DNA from: Nocardia blacklockiae
Lineage (GTDB): Bacteria; Actinomycetota; Actinomycetes; Mycobacteriales; Mycobacteriaceae
Direction: 5' to 3'
Assembly (NCBI RefSeq): GCF_015477355.1
Contig: NZ_JADLRJ010000008.1
Span: forward strand, 1-64,000
Length of the DNA stretch: 64,000 bases
This document shows, one piece after another, positions 53,257-61,940 of the stretch. The notes under the pieces are model-generated. The model did no database searches. It was not told where the DNA came from and worked only from the letters and a program-made list of their open reading frames with translations. The translations under genes and the position numbers were made by a program. Positions within the stretch are counted from its first letter, which is position 1, and every line of letters begins with the position of its first letter.

Positions 53257-54150
53257 TCAGATGACGATCACCCGACGCCCCCGCGTATGCCCCGCCTGGC
53301 TGTCGGCGTGGGCCTGCGCGGCCTCCGACAGTGTGTAGGTCTTTTCGATGGGGATGTGGAGTTTGCCCTGGGTGATGAGGGTGGTGGCTTCGGTGAGGGC
53401 GGTGGGCATGCTGCCTGCTCCGCCGGAGAAGTGGACGCCGTGGGTGGGGGCGGTGAGGTCGGCGATGGTGAGGACCTTCGAGGGGGTGCCGGTGAGGGCG
53501 ATGAGGTCGGGGATTACGCCGGAGCCGGCTAGGTCGAGGGCGGCGTGGATGGGGCCGAGGGCTCGGACTCGGGCGGGCCAGCCGGGGGCGTATGTGGTTG
53601 GGAGAGCGCCTAGTTCGCGGAGGTAGTCCTGGTTGGCGGGGCTCGAGGTGCCGATCACTCTGATGCCGCGGGCTCGGGCGATTTGGAGTACTGCCGAGCC
53701 GACGCCGCCGGAAGCGCCGCTGACCAGCAAGGTTTGGCCGGGCTGGATGCCGACCTCGGCGAGGATGCGCAGGGCGGTTTCGACCACCGAGGGGTAGCCC
53801 GCGGCTTCTTCGTAGGTGAGGCCGTCAGGCATGAGGGCCCAGGCCGACAGGACGGCGAATTCGGCGTAGGTGTTCGTTCCTTCGCCGAACACGTTGTCGC
53901 CCAGAGCGATTCCCTCGACGCCCGAACCGACCTCGTCCACCACCCCGGCGGCGTCCTGGCCCACTCCGGCGGGCAGGTCCATCGGGTGGGCGGCGGCGAA
54001 CTGGCCCTCGCGGATCCGCCAGTCGACCGGGTTCACGCCCGCTGCCCGCACGGCGATGCGTACCTGGCCGGGGCCCGCGTGGGGCTCCTCGACCTCGGTC
54101 AGTCGCAGCACGTCCGGGCCGCCGAACTCGGCGAAGCTCACTCTCTTCAT
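53257..54150 (-). CDS. NADP-dependent quinone-type oxidoreductase (MDR family)
   Basis: 297 residues from ATG 54150. GPGQVRIAVRAAGVNPVDWR, MDLPAGVGQDAAGVVDEVGS, GQTLLVSGASGGVGSAVLQI (nucleotide-binding A-S-G-G-V-G) and IGTSSPANQDYLRELGA are medium-chain reductase motifs; the zinc-ligand cysteines are absent, so it belongs to the quinone/enoyl reductase branch. The substrate is unknown. It is divergent from a TetR gene, with a perfect palindrome between, so it is probably the regulator's target. Confidence 0.88.
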   Translation of the reverse strand: MKRVSFAEFGGPDVLRLTEVEEPHAGPGQVRIAVRAAGVNPVDWRIREGQFAAAHPMDLPAGVGQDAAGVVDEVGSGVEGIALGDNVFGEGTNTYAEFAVLSAWALMPDGLTYEEAAGYPSVVETALRILAEVGIQPGQTLLVSGASGGVGSAVLQIARARGIRVIGTSSPANQDYLRELGALPTTYAPGWPARVRALGPIHAALDLAGSGVIPDLIALTGTPSKVLTIADLTAPTHGVHFSGGAGSMPTALTEATTLITQGKLHIPIEKTYTLSEAAQAHADSQAGHTRGRRVIVI

Positions 54151-54164
54151 GCGCCGACCATAAC

Positions 54165-54177
54165 ACTAACGGTTAGT
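54165..54177. promoter_or_regulatory. TetR operator palindrome
   Basis: ACTAACGGTTAGT (6-bp arms around one central base) sits in the 69-bp gap between the divergent oxidoreductase (start 54150) and TetR gene (start 54220). It is the likely binding site of that regulator. Confidence 0.65.
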
Positions 54178-54219
54178 ATTTTGAAACAGTTACGCTTTTG
54201 TATCTGATAGTGTCCCCCT

Positions 54220-54807
54220 ATGACCGTGCCCGGACGTCGCGAGCGGAAGAAGGCCGCGACCCGACAGAAGATCGCCGACACCGCCCTGCGGCTCTTTCTC
54301 GAGCGCGGGTACGACGCGGTGGGCATTCGCGACGTGGCCGCGGCCGCCGATGTCGCTGTGACGACGCTGTTCTCGCACTTCGCGGCCAAAGAGGCGCTGG
54401 TGTTCGAGCAGGACGAGAACTTCGAACAGCGTCTCGCGCAAGCGGTTTCGAGCCGGGAGCCGGGGGAGCCGCTGATGCCCGCGCTGCGGCGCGAGATCCA
54501 CGCCATGGTGCGGCACTGCACGGCCGGCGGCGCGACCATCTGGCGCATGGTCGACGAATCGCCCGCGCTGCGGCAGTACGAGGAGTCGATGCGGCTGCGG
54601 CACGCCGAGACACTGGCCGCGGCCATCGCCGCCGACCTGGAGCTGCGCGAGACGACCACGCCCTGCCGCACGATCGCGCGATTCGTGATCGACGCCCACT
54701 CGCTGGCCCGCACCGCCCCCGACCCCGAAGCCGCGGTGGACGAGATCTTCGAAATGATCGAGGCCGCTTGGGAAGTCGCTAAGCCGAGATCAGCTTCAGG
54801 TCGCTGA
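54220..54807 (+). CDS. TetR-family repressor
   Basis: 195 residues from ATG 54220. The N-terminal HTH is clear: RQKIADTALRLFLERGYDAV, GIRDVAAAADVAVTTLFSHF, AAKEALVFEQDE. The C-terminal ligand domain is helical and Ala-rich. It probably represses the divergent oxidoreductase through the ACTAAC palindrome. The stop overlaps the 3' end of the convergent 217-aa gene by 29 bp. Confidence 0.88.
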   Translation: MTVPGRRERKKAATRQKIADTALRLFLERGYDAVGIRDVAAAADVAVTTLFSHFAAKEALVFEQDENFEQRLAQAVSSREPGEPLMPALRREIHAMVRHCTAGGATIWRMVDESPALRQYEESMRLRHAETLAAAIAADLELRETTTPCRTIARFVIDAHSLARTAPDPEAAVDEIFEMIEAAWEVAKPRSASGR

Positions 54808-55432
54808 CCAGCCAGCGGCCGTCGGGCTGCTCCTCGGCGGTGGTCACCGAGGCCGTCAGCGAGACATCCGGGTTGGGGGTGAGGTCGCTGGTGACAGATT
54901 GTTTGACGTACCCGATGCCGAGCGCGACCGTCCCGGTGATCGCGCGCAGCCCGCAATTGAATTCGAGCAACTGGCTGCGCCGATTCGTGGCGAGATAGAA
55001 ATTGCGCGTCGCGTCGTGGGTGTCGAGCAGGTGCTGACGATACGCGCCCGTCGCGAAATTTATCGCCCCGGCGAAATAGCCGTCCAGGTTCTCCGGCCCA
55101 TAGTTCGCCATATGGTCCAGGAAAAGGTGAATGGAGTGCAGCGCGGCAATGTGCCGACTTCCGATCCGGGAGATCTCGGGAGCGAGGCCCGGCGCGGGTG
55201 CGGCCTGGGTCGGGATGGTGCCGTAGCCGCCCGTGGAGCCCTCCGGATGCGCAGCGCCCTGAACTGCGGCGGACTGCACCTCACCGTTCTCCCGCAGGTA
55301 GTACGCGGCGCCGACGGCGACGGTACCCAGCGGCACCGCCCCCGCCAGCACCGCGAGCTTCCGCCGCGACATGCCCGACTTCGCCGGCTGGGTATCGGGA
55401 AAAGAAGGAGGCTCGACCGGCGGGAAGGACAT
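54779..55432 (-). CDS. Membrane-anchored exported protein, Mce-associated-like
   Basis: 217 residues from ATG 55432 (GGAAGG near). A Pro-rich cytosolic tail, then SRRKLAVLAGAVPLGTVAVG as signal anchor, then a linker (HPEGSTGGYGTIPTQAAPAP) and a ~130-residue extracytoplasmic domain: LDGYFAGAINFATGAYRQHL, NRRSQLLEFNCGLRAITGTV and a final DGRWLVSDLKLIS. The end motif and the anchor-plus-domain layout resemble Mce-associated proteins, but no mce genes are here. Function unknown. Confidence 0.55.
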   Translation of the reverse strand: MSFPPVEPPSFPDTQPAKSGMSRRKLAVLAGAVPLGTVAVGAAYYLRENGEVQSAAVQGAAHPEGSTGGYGTIPTQAAPAPGLAPEISRIGSRHIAALHSIHLFLDHMANYGPENLDGYFAGAINFATGAYRQHLLDTHDATRNFYLATNRRSQLLEFNCGLRAITGTVALGIGYVKQSVTSDLTPNPDVSLTASVTTAEEQPDGRWLVSDLKLISA

Positions 55433-55599
55433 TTCGGGCTGAGTCAAGGGCTTCCTCTCTCGTAGCGGCGATGCGAGACGATATCCGCTCACCCGAGATT
55501 CGGCACCGGAACGACGCAACCCGCTCCCGAAACCCCGCCCGGTGTCGGAATTGCGCCGATATTCGGCGCAATTCCGAGACGGGCGTGCAATGTCGCGCC

Positions 55600-56937
55600 C
55601 TACCGCGTGTCGGCGCGGTCGCGCACCGGAATCCTGGCGACCGTCAATTCGGCGGTGAAGGGCTGGCTGGTCTGGCGGTAGCTGCGGGCCACCAGCGCCG
55701 AGCGCAGATACCACAGGCCGCTGGCCTGGGTGGGGTCGCAGCCGGTGAGGGTGGCGATGCGCTTGAGGCGGTAATCGACGGTGTTGGTGTGGATGTGTAG
55801 CGCGTGCGCGGTGCGCTGGCGGTTGAGGTTGTTGCTGATGTGCCGCTGCAGCGTGTCGAGCAGTTCCGGGTGCGGGTCGAGCGGGTCGAGCAGCGTGCCC
55901 AGGTGCTCGCGGCCGGGACCGGGCCGGGTGAGCTGGTATTCGAGCGCCAGATCGTCGAAGCGGTACAGGCCGCGCACCAACCGGAGCCGGTGCACCATGT
56001 CGAGCAGTTGGTGCGCGCGGTCGGCGGCCGAGGGGATGTCGTGGGTGTCGGCGGTGACCACCGTCGCGGTGATCGGCACCTGCGCCGCCTGCGACAGCGT
56101 GTCGACCAGCCGGTCGAGCTCCGCGCCGTCGTCGGTGGCGGGGATGAGCAGGGTGCCGCCGTCGACACTGAGCAGCGACAGCGCGGTGTCCCCGGGCAGG
56201 CCCGTCGCGAGGGCGGCCTGCACCCGCCGCAGCTTGCGACGCGCGACGACCGCGCCGTCCAGCATCGGGTTGCTCTCCTCCGGGTGCGGCGGCACGGCCA
56301 AGGCGAGCACGTGGTACCGCTCGGCGATCTCGATGCCGGATTCGCGCGCCATGGTGGAGGTGGGCCGCCCGCCGAGCAGCGCGGAGGTCAGCGTGTGCAC
56401 GGCGGTGTGGTGCTCGCTCACCACCGAACGCAGCTCGCGCACATAGGCTTTCGAGACCGCGGTGGTCATGGTGTCGAGCATGTCGACCACCATCTTGGCC
56501 GCGCCGACGAGATTGTCGTAGTCCTCCCGGCGCAGCGCCAGCATCTGTTCGTCGCCGTCGACGGTGCGCCGGTAGCTGTTGGTGGCGCTGGTGACGACGA
56601 GATCCAGGCCCAGCCGGAAACCCTCGTGGATGGCGTGGTGAATGGTGTCGATCGGCACGCCCTCCCGCGCCCACTGCGCGGCGGTGTCCTCGAGCTTGCG
56701 GGTCTTCTCCGGCACATCCGCGCCGTCGAGCATGCTGACCGCCAGTTCCAGGCACAGCCGGGTGATGGAGGTGACGTCGCCGTGGATGGCGTCGCCGGGC
56801 AGCGTGCGGCACGGCGCGACGGTCTCCACGAAGTGCCCCACCATCTGACGAGACAGCGCCCGCACGTCCTTCAACGGCGTGGAGAACGGGGTACCGGAGT
56901 AGGTCAGGCCCAAGTTGTTGGACATGTCGGCTTTCAT
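55600..56937 (-). CDS. PucR-family transcriptional regulator
   Basis: 445 residues from ATG 56937 (GGAAGG seven bases upstream); the frame extends to 57000. The long N-terminal sensor part (FVETVAPCRTLPGDAIHGDV, VPEKTRKLEDTAAQWAREGV) resembles the helical input domain of this class in actinobacteria; a central GGDEF-derived region follows. The C-terminal HTH is LDTLQRHISNNLNRQRTAHA and LHIHTNTVDYRLKRIATLTG, the PucR signature. Ligand and targets are unknown. It stands alone on the minus strand. Confidence 0.82.
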   Translation of the reverse strand: MKADMSNNLGLTYSGTPFSTPLKDVRALSRQMVGHFVETVAPCRTLPGDAIHGDVTSITRLCLELAVSMLDGADVPEKTRKLEDTAAQWAREGVPIDTIHHAIHEGFRLGLDLVVTSATNSYRRTVDGDEQMLALRREDYDNLVGAAKMVVDMLDTMTTAVSKAYVRELRSVVSEHHTAVHTLTSALLGGRPTSTMARESGIEIAERYHVLALAVPPHPEESNPMLDGAVVARRKLRRVQAALATGLPGDTALSLLSVDGGTLLIPATDDGAELDRLVDTLSQAAQVPITATVVTADTHDIPSAADRAHQLLDMVHRLRLVRGLYRFDDLALEYQLTRPGPGREHLGTLLDPLDPHPELLDTLQRHISNNLNRQRTAHALHIHTNTVDYRLKRIATLTGCDPTQASGLWYLRSALVARSYRQTSQPFTAELTVARIPVRDRADTR

Positions 56938-57189
56938 CGGCGACCTTCCTTCCACCTGCAGCGAGACGAGGTGGTCAGTACTCGCTGTTTGCTCTGCCAC
57001 AAACGTTAAGCCGAGTTTCCGCTCACCTTCTACTCTTCTTTGAACTTTCTCGGCCGCACCCGAAAACCATCGTTCATCAGGTAAAACGCGCCGAAGAAGC
57101 CAGGCGGAAGGAGTGCTCGTCGTGCGGATAGTTGGCTACGGGCTCACTTTTCGGTGGCTCGATTCGTGCGGCACGGTAGGCGTCGGTGC

Positions 57190-57819
57190 TCAGGCCGCCC
57201 GGCTCTTGATCTCCGCCTCGGCCATCGCGGTGATCATCCGCGCGGTCATGGCGATGGCCTCCTTGCGCTGCTGGGCGTCGACATCGAGGGCCGAGACCCG
57301 CAGCACCGCGGCGAAACCGGTGTTGATCAGCACGAACGTCATGACGTCGTACTCGTGGTCGTCGCCCGGGCCGAGCATCTGGATCACCAGCACCTTGACC
57401 AGCAGGCGCAGCCGCGGCTCGAATTCGGGGATGCCGCTGCTGTAGAACTGCACGCCCGCGACCAAGGCGCGAACCAGCTGCGCGTTGGCCACCAGCTCGT
57501 CGCTGATCACCTCGAGAATGCCGGTCACCATGTCCAGGATCGGCTTGTCCGACATGCCGAAGATGCGCTGGGTGAAGCGGCGCTCCACGTTCTCGAGCAG
57601 GCGGCCGAGCAGTTCCTCGACGATGACCGAACGGTCCGAGAAGTAGCGGTAGACCGTGCCGATGCTGACCCCGGCCTCGGCCGCGATGCGGTTGGTCGAG
57701 GTGTTGGCGATGCCGCGTTCCCCGAAGAGGTCGGCGGCGGTGTCCAGGATGTGTTCCCGGGTGGCCTTGGCGCGGTCCTGGGTCGGGCGGCGACGCTGAC
57801 CCACGGCTTTCGGCGGCAT
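57190..57819 (-). CDS. TetR-family repressor
   Basis: 209 residues from ATG 57819. REHILDTAADLFGERGIANT, STNRIAAEAGVSIGTVYRYF and SDRSVIVEELLGRL are the HTH. The C-terminal domain is helical with hydrophobic stretches (LVRALVAGVQFYSSGIPEFE, LLVKVLVIQML). It is divergent from the ABC1-kinase gene; a 13-bp palindrome at 57850-57862 is the probable operator for both. Confidence 0.88.
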   Translation of the reverse strand: MPPKAVGQRRRPTQDRAKATREHILDTAADLFGERGIANTSTNRIAAEAGVSIGTVYRYFSDRSVIVEELLGRLLENVERRFTQRIFGMSDKPILDMVTGILEVISDELVANAQLVRALVAGVQFYSSGIPEFEPRLRLLVKVLVIQMLGPGDDHEYDVMTFVLINTGFAAVLRVSALDVDAQQRKEAIAMTARMITAMAEAEIKSRAA

Positions 57820-57849
57820 CGTGCTCCCCTGCCTGCGGTCGTTGGAAGA

Positions 57850-57862
57850 TGAGCGTCGCTCA
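57850..57862. promoter_or_regulatory. TetR operator palindrome TGAGCG-T-CGCTCA
   Basis: A perfect 6-bp inverted repeat around one base, 31 bp upstream of the TetR start (57819) and ~120 bp upstream of the ABC1 kinase start. It probably binds the adjacent TetR protein and controls both divergent genes. Confidence 0.6.
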
Positions 57863-57984
57863 GTTTAAGCGCACCGCCGCGCCGGGGACAGCGAATTGGG
57901 GCAGCGAATTCGGGCTCCGGCGTCGCCGCGATGGGGTGGAATGTGGTGGATGGAACAGGCAGCGTCGCCAATGGAGGTGCGGTA

Positions 57985-59355
57985 GTGGTCGGTCGAGTGC
58001 CGAAGGGGCGGATCACGCGCGGAAGCCGGTTGGGCCGCCTGGCGGCGGGACAGGCGATTCGCGGCGTCGGCACCCGGATATCGATGATCGGCCGGCCCGA
58101 ACACGCCCGCGCGGTCCTGGCCGAGCGCTCCACACTGCAGGCGGCGCAGCAATTCGTCACCGTGCTCGGCGGCATGAAGGGCGCGGCGATGAAGCTGGGC
58201 CAGATGCTGTCGGTGCTCGATGTCGACCTGCTGCCGGAATCGCATCGGGAGATGTTCCGGCTCAAGCTCGCCGAGTTGCGCGATCAGGCGCCGACGGTGC
58301 CGTTCGAGCAGATGCGCGAGGTGATCGAGGACGATCTCGGCCCGCTCGCCCGCGTTTTCGCGGATTTCGACGAGACACCCATTGCCGCCGCCTCGATCGG
58401 CCAGGTCTATCGGGCCACGCTGCACGACGGGCGGACCGTCGCGGTGAAAGCCAAGTATCCGGGTGTGGACCAGGCCGTCGAGGCGGACATGCGCAATCTG
58501 GCGATGATCAGCAGACTGTGGAAATCAATTCTGCCCAGCGCGGCCGACGACGACGTGCTGGACGAGATCGCGCGCAATATCGGCAGCGAACTCGATTACG
58601 TGCGCGAGGCCCGCACCCAGCATCGCGTGGCCACCCGCTACCGGAATCATCCGTTCATCACCGTGCCGGACAGCATCGAGGAATTCTGCGGGCACCACGT
58701 CCTGGTGACGGAATTCCTGGAGGGCAAGAGTTTTCAGCAGCTGCGGGAGCTACCGGACGCCGACCGTGACCGCATCGGCGAGCTGATCTACCGCTTCTAC
58801 GTCAGCCCGATCTTCTCGGACTACGAATTCTGCGGCGATCCGCATCCCGGCAATGTGCTGCTGGCCGCCGACGGCCGGCTCGGATTCGTCGACTTCGGGC
58901 TCTACAACAGCATGGATCCGGCGCACGTCGAACTCGAGCGGACCGGCATGCGGGCGGCCTGCGAGCACCGGGCGCAGGATTTGTACGACATGTGGGTCGG
59001 GCGCGGGATCATCGATCCGGACGCGGGCGTCACGCCGCAGGAATGCCTGGAATACGTCTGGGCCGCCGCGGGCTGGCACCTGCTCGACGAAGAATTGACC
59101 ATCACCCCCGAATTGGCCACCGGCGCGGTCGTTCTCGCCATCGATCCGCGCGCGGCGCAATTCCGTGGCATGCGGCAGCAGCGACTGCCCGCGGAACACG
59201 TGTTCTCCCGTCGCGCCGACCTGTTCACCTTCGCCGCGCTCGGCCAGCTGGTCTCCACCAACAATTGGCATCGGCTGGCTCGGGAATGGCTCTACGACGA
59301 GCCGCCCGCCACGGACATCGGCCGCGAAGCGGCGCTGTGGAAAGCGAGCCGCTAG
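57985..59355 (+). CDS. ABC1/UbiB-family atypical kinase
   Basis: 456 residues from GTG 57985, chosen because GGAGG lies seven bases upstream; ATG 57931 in frame is the alternative. KGAAMKLGQMLSVLDVDLLP is the family's inhibitory K-x-G-Q motif; IAAASIGQVYRATLHDGRTV is the Ala-rich nucleotide loop; VAVKAKYPGVDQAVEADM holds the Lys; FCGDPHPGNVLLAADGRLGF and VDFG are the catalytic and metal segments. UbiB-type proteins act as ATPases supporting isoprenoid-lipid metabolism. A neighbour of a TetR repressor. Confidence 0.9.
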   Translation: MVGRVPKGRITRGSRLGRLAAGQAIRGVGTRISMIGRPEHARAVLAERSTLQAAQQFVTVLGGMKGAAMKLGQMLSVLDVDLLPESHREMFRLKLAELRDQAPTVPFEQMREVIEDDLGPLARVFADFDETPIAAASIGQVYRATLHDGRTVAVKAKYPGVDQAVEADMRNLAMISRLWKSILPSAADDDVLDEIARNIGSELDYVREARTQHRVATRYRNHPFITVPDSIEEFCGHHVLVTEFLEGKSFQQLRELPDADRDRIGELIYRFYVSPIFSDYEFCGDPHPGNVLLAADGRLGFVDFGLYNSMDPAHVELERTGMRAACEHRAQDLYDMWVGRGIIDPDAGVTPQECLEYVWAAAGWHLLDEELTITPELATGAVVLAIDPRAAQFRGMRQQRLPAEHVFSRRADLFTFAALGQLVSTNNWHRLAREWLYDEPPATDIGREAALWKASR

Positions 59356-59358
59356 AGG

Positions 59359-60045
59359 TCAGAAGCCGATACCGGAATTGCCGGGCAGCGGCACGAAACG
59401 GGCGAGTTCACTGCGGCGTCGGGCGACGAAACACACCACCGGGCCCGCGAAGATGCCCGCGAGGCGGGTGTAGGGCCAGATGGCCACGAGCAGCATCACG
59501 ATCAGGGCGCGGGATTGATACAGGGCCGAGGCGTGCGCGATGACCTCGGTGTTCGGGCTCAGGGTGAAAAGTGAACGGGTCCAGACGAAAATGGTTTCCG
59601 CGGCCCGGTAGTTTCCGTCGGTCGAACTCGGGTCGAAACGGACCAGAATGCCGGACAGCACGACCGCCGTCAGGACCGGAAACGTCATTCGATCCAGGGG
59701 TGTGACGGGCGGCCGGTTGGTGGCCGAGATCATCGACGGCAGGAACAGCAGCACCGCACCCGCCGCGGCGGTCGGCCCGGCGGTCATCTCGACCGCGACG
59801 AGCACGGCGAAGACCGCGTCGGGCGGGTGGTCGTGCGGCCCGGAGGCGATCACGTCGGTGATCCGGGCCGCCAGCACGAGTAGCACGCCCACGCGAAAAG
59901 CGGTGGCGCCGTAGCGTTCCAGCCGGTCGGTGTCGGGTCCGGTCAGCGCGGGACGGAAGCGGTCGTGGCGGAATCGCCACACATTGCCCAGGACGAAGGA
60001 CAGAAATGCGCAGTAGGGCAGAGCGATCCACACCAGCACCGTCAC
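59359..60045 (-). CDS. NarI-like membrane protein lacking haem ligands
   Basis: 228 residues from ATG 60045. The start MTVLVWIALPYCAFLSFVLG, NVWRFRHDRF and the end LLVAIWPYTRLAGIFAGPVV, CFVARRR match nitrate reductase gamma subunits (NarI): about five membrane helices and the PFTRL-x-H-type motif. The four positions where NarI has haem-ligating histidines appear to be R (AFRVGVL), R (AARITD), R (YQSRALI) and G (TRLAGIF). No narGHJ genes are nearby. It is probably a haem-less derivative with a new role, rather than respiration. Convergent with the ABC1 kinase, three bases between stops. Confidence 0.6.
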   Translation of the reverse strand: MTVLVWIALPYCAFLSFVLGNVWRFRHDRFRPALTGPDTDRLERYGATAFRVGVLLVLAARITDVIASGPHDHPPDAVFAVLVAVEMTAGPTAAAGAVLLFLPSMISATNRPPVTPLDRMTFPVLTAVVLSGILVRFDPSSTDGNYRAAETIFVWTRSLFTLSPNTEVIAHASALYQSRALIVMLLVAIWPYTRLAGIFAGPVVCFVARRRSELARFVPLPGNSGIGF

Positions 60046-60189
60046 GGTCCGTCATCGCCTTCCGTAGGGGATTGTGTTGGTGCGACCACGCTCGCAGAGG
60101 CGCAAATTCCGAGCTAGGGGCCAAAGACACCTACCAGTGCGTATTCCCGGGGTACCGCGGCCCCCATTGCCGCGGGAACGCGCGCCGGC

Positions 60190-61185
60190 TCAGCGCGCGG
60201 TGACGAAGCCCTGCTCGACCAGCCAGTCCCGGGCGACGTCGGCGGGCTCGCGGCCCTCCACATCGACCTTGCGATTGAGTTCGGTGATGCTCTCGTTGGT
60301 GAGTAGCCGCGTGATCGGCGCCATGACCTCCGCGACCTGCGGGTGGGCGTCGGCGAACGCCTCGCGCATCACCAAGGCGGCGTTGTACTTCGGGAAGAAT
60401 CCGAGGTCGTCGTCGAGGATCTGCAGACGCAGCGCCGGGATGCGGCCGTCGGTGGTGGCCACCGAACCGAACTGGCAGGTGCCGTTCGCCGTCGCCGGAT
60501 ACACCAGCGCGTCCTGCATCACCTGCTTCTTCACCTTGCCGGTGTCGACGTTGTACTTGCGCACCAGGCCCGGGAACCCGTCCTGGCGGACGCTGAATTC
60601 GGTACCGACACAGGTGGATCCGGTCGCGGGATCGGTGTTCACCAGGCGGGCGTAGTCCGACAGCGTGGCCGCGCCGGTCCGCTGCCGGCTGTCCACCCCG
60701 GTGACCAGCGCGTAGGTGTTGTTCATCGGCGCCAGGTCGGACCAGACGATGCCGTTCTTCGCGAGATCCTGGTCGCGCACCGCCTCGAACTGCGCGACCG
60801 AGTCGGGAATCGGCGTCTCGTTGCCGAGGTAGTTGATCCAGCCGGTGCCGGTGTAGTCGAAGGCGATGTCGACCTGGCCGTGCAGCTGGGCGTCGCGCAG
60901 GCTGTTGGAGCCGGTGATCGCGGTCAGGTCCCGGACCTCCGCACCGGCCGCGCTGAGGGCGAATTCGAGCAGGTAGCCGAGGATGATCTGCTCGGTGAAG
61001 TCCTTGGAGCCCACGATGATCCGCACGCCGTCCAGCTCGGGGACCGGGCGGATGCTGCCGGGACCGACGCGCAGCGGCACCGCGCCGCCGGCCTCCAGTC
61101 CGCAGCCCGTCAGCAGCAGCCCGAGCGCCGCCAGTGCCGCGCCGAGCCTCGTCCACGCCGTCCGGCGTCGCGTCGTGCCGCTCAT
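60190..61185 (-). CDS. Osmoprotectant ABC transporter substrate-binding lipoprotein
   Basis: 331 residues from ATG 61185. A lipobox LGLLLTGCGLEAGG follows the signal helix. IIVGSKDFTEQIILGYLLEF, TAITGSNSLRDAQLHGQVDI, FDYTGTGWINYLGNE and DLAPMNNTYALVTG are OpuAC/OsmF-family blocks. It binds glycine betaine, choline or related quaternary amines. The start overlaps the permease stop by 4 bp. Last gene of the four-gene operon. Confidence 0.9.
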   Translation of the reverse strand: MSGTTRRRTAWTRLGAALAALGLLLTGCGLEAGGAVPLRVGPGSIRPVPELDGVRIIVGSKDFTEQIILGYLLEFALSAAGAEVRDLTAITGSNSLRDAQLHGQVDIAFDYTGTGWINYLGNETPIPDSVAQFEAVRDQDLAKNGIVWSDLAPMNNTYALVTGVDSRQRTGAATLSDYARLVNTDPATGSTCVGTEFSVRQDGFPGLVRKYNVDTGKVKKQVMQDALVYPATANGTCQFGSVATTDGRIPALRLQILDDDLGFFPKYNAALVMREAFADAHPQVAEVMAPITRLLTNESITELNRKVDVEGREPADVARDWLVEQGFVTAR

Positions 61186-61940
61186 CGCAGCCCCCTCGGG
61201 CCGAGGAACCGTTCCGCGAGCGCGCCCAGCCAGTCCACCAGCAGCGCCAGCGCGACCGCGAGCAGCGCGCCCACCCACAGCGTGACGTTGTCGCGCAGCT
61301 TGTAGCCGGTGTCGATGAGGATGCCGAGGCCGCCCGCGCTGACCAGGAACGACAGCGTCGCGGTGCCGACCGCCAGCACCAGCGACGTGCGCAGCCCGGC
61401 CAGGATGTAGGGCACCGCGAGCGGAAACTCGATGCGGCGCAACACCGTCAGCGCCGACATGCCCTGGCCGCGACCGGCGTCGACGAGCATCGGATCCACC
61501 TGCTGGTAGCCGAGGATGGTGTTGCGCAGCACCGGAAGCAGCGAGTACAGCGCGATGGGCCCGACACCGACCCAGAACCCCGTCTTCTCCGTCCACAGGT
61601 AGGTCAGCACGATCAGGCCGATCGTCGGCGCGGCTGAGCCGATGTTGGCGACCCCCACGAACAGCGGGGCCAGCCGCCGGTATCGCCCCCGGGTCAGCAG
61701 CGTGCCCAGCGGCACGGCCAGCACCACGACGATGGCGATGACGGTCGCCGTGATCACCACGTGCTGGCGGGTGGCCGTGGCGATGTTGTCGGCGTTCATG
61801 CTGGCCTGCTGGGTGGCGGTGAGCGTGCGGTGGAAACCCCACCACAGCACACCGCCGGCCAGCGCGAGCGCCAGCACCGGCTGGGCGTACAGGCGGATGA
61901 GTTCGGCCCGCCGCTCGGTGTGGCGCGTGCCGCCGCTCAT
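61182..61940 (-). CDS. Osmoprotectant ABC transporter permease 2
   Basis: 252 residues from ATG 61940, overlapping the ATPase stop by 4 bp. About six membrane segments. The EAA-type loop is DAGRGQGMSALTVLRRIEFP, and LPVLRNTILGYQQVDPMLVD is the characteristic OpuBB/ProW-family block. It forms the heteromeric membrane channel with the other permease of the operon. Compared with permease 1 it has an extra N-terminal membrane segment (VLALALAGGVLWWGF). Confidence 0.9.
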   Translation of the reverse strand: MSGGTRHTERRAELIRLYAQPVLALALAGGVLWWGFHRTLTATQQASMNADNIATATRQHVVITATVIAIVVVLAVPLGTLLTRGRYRRLAPLFVGVANIGSAAPTIGLIVLTYLWTEKTGFWVGVGPIALYSLLPVLRNTILGYQQVDPMLVDAGRGQGMSALTVLRRIEFPLAVPYILAGLRTSLVLAVGTATLSFLVSAGGLGILIDTGYKLRDNVTLWVGALLAVALALLVDWLGALAERFLGPRGLR

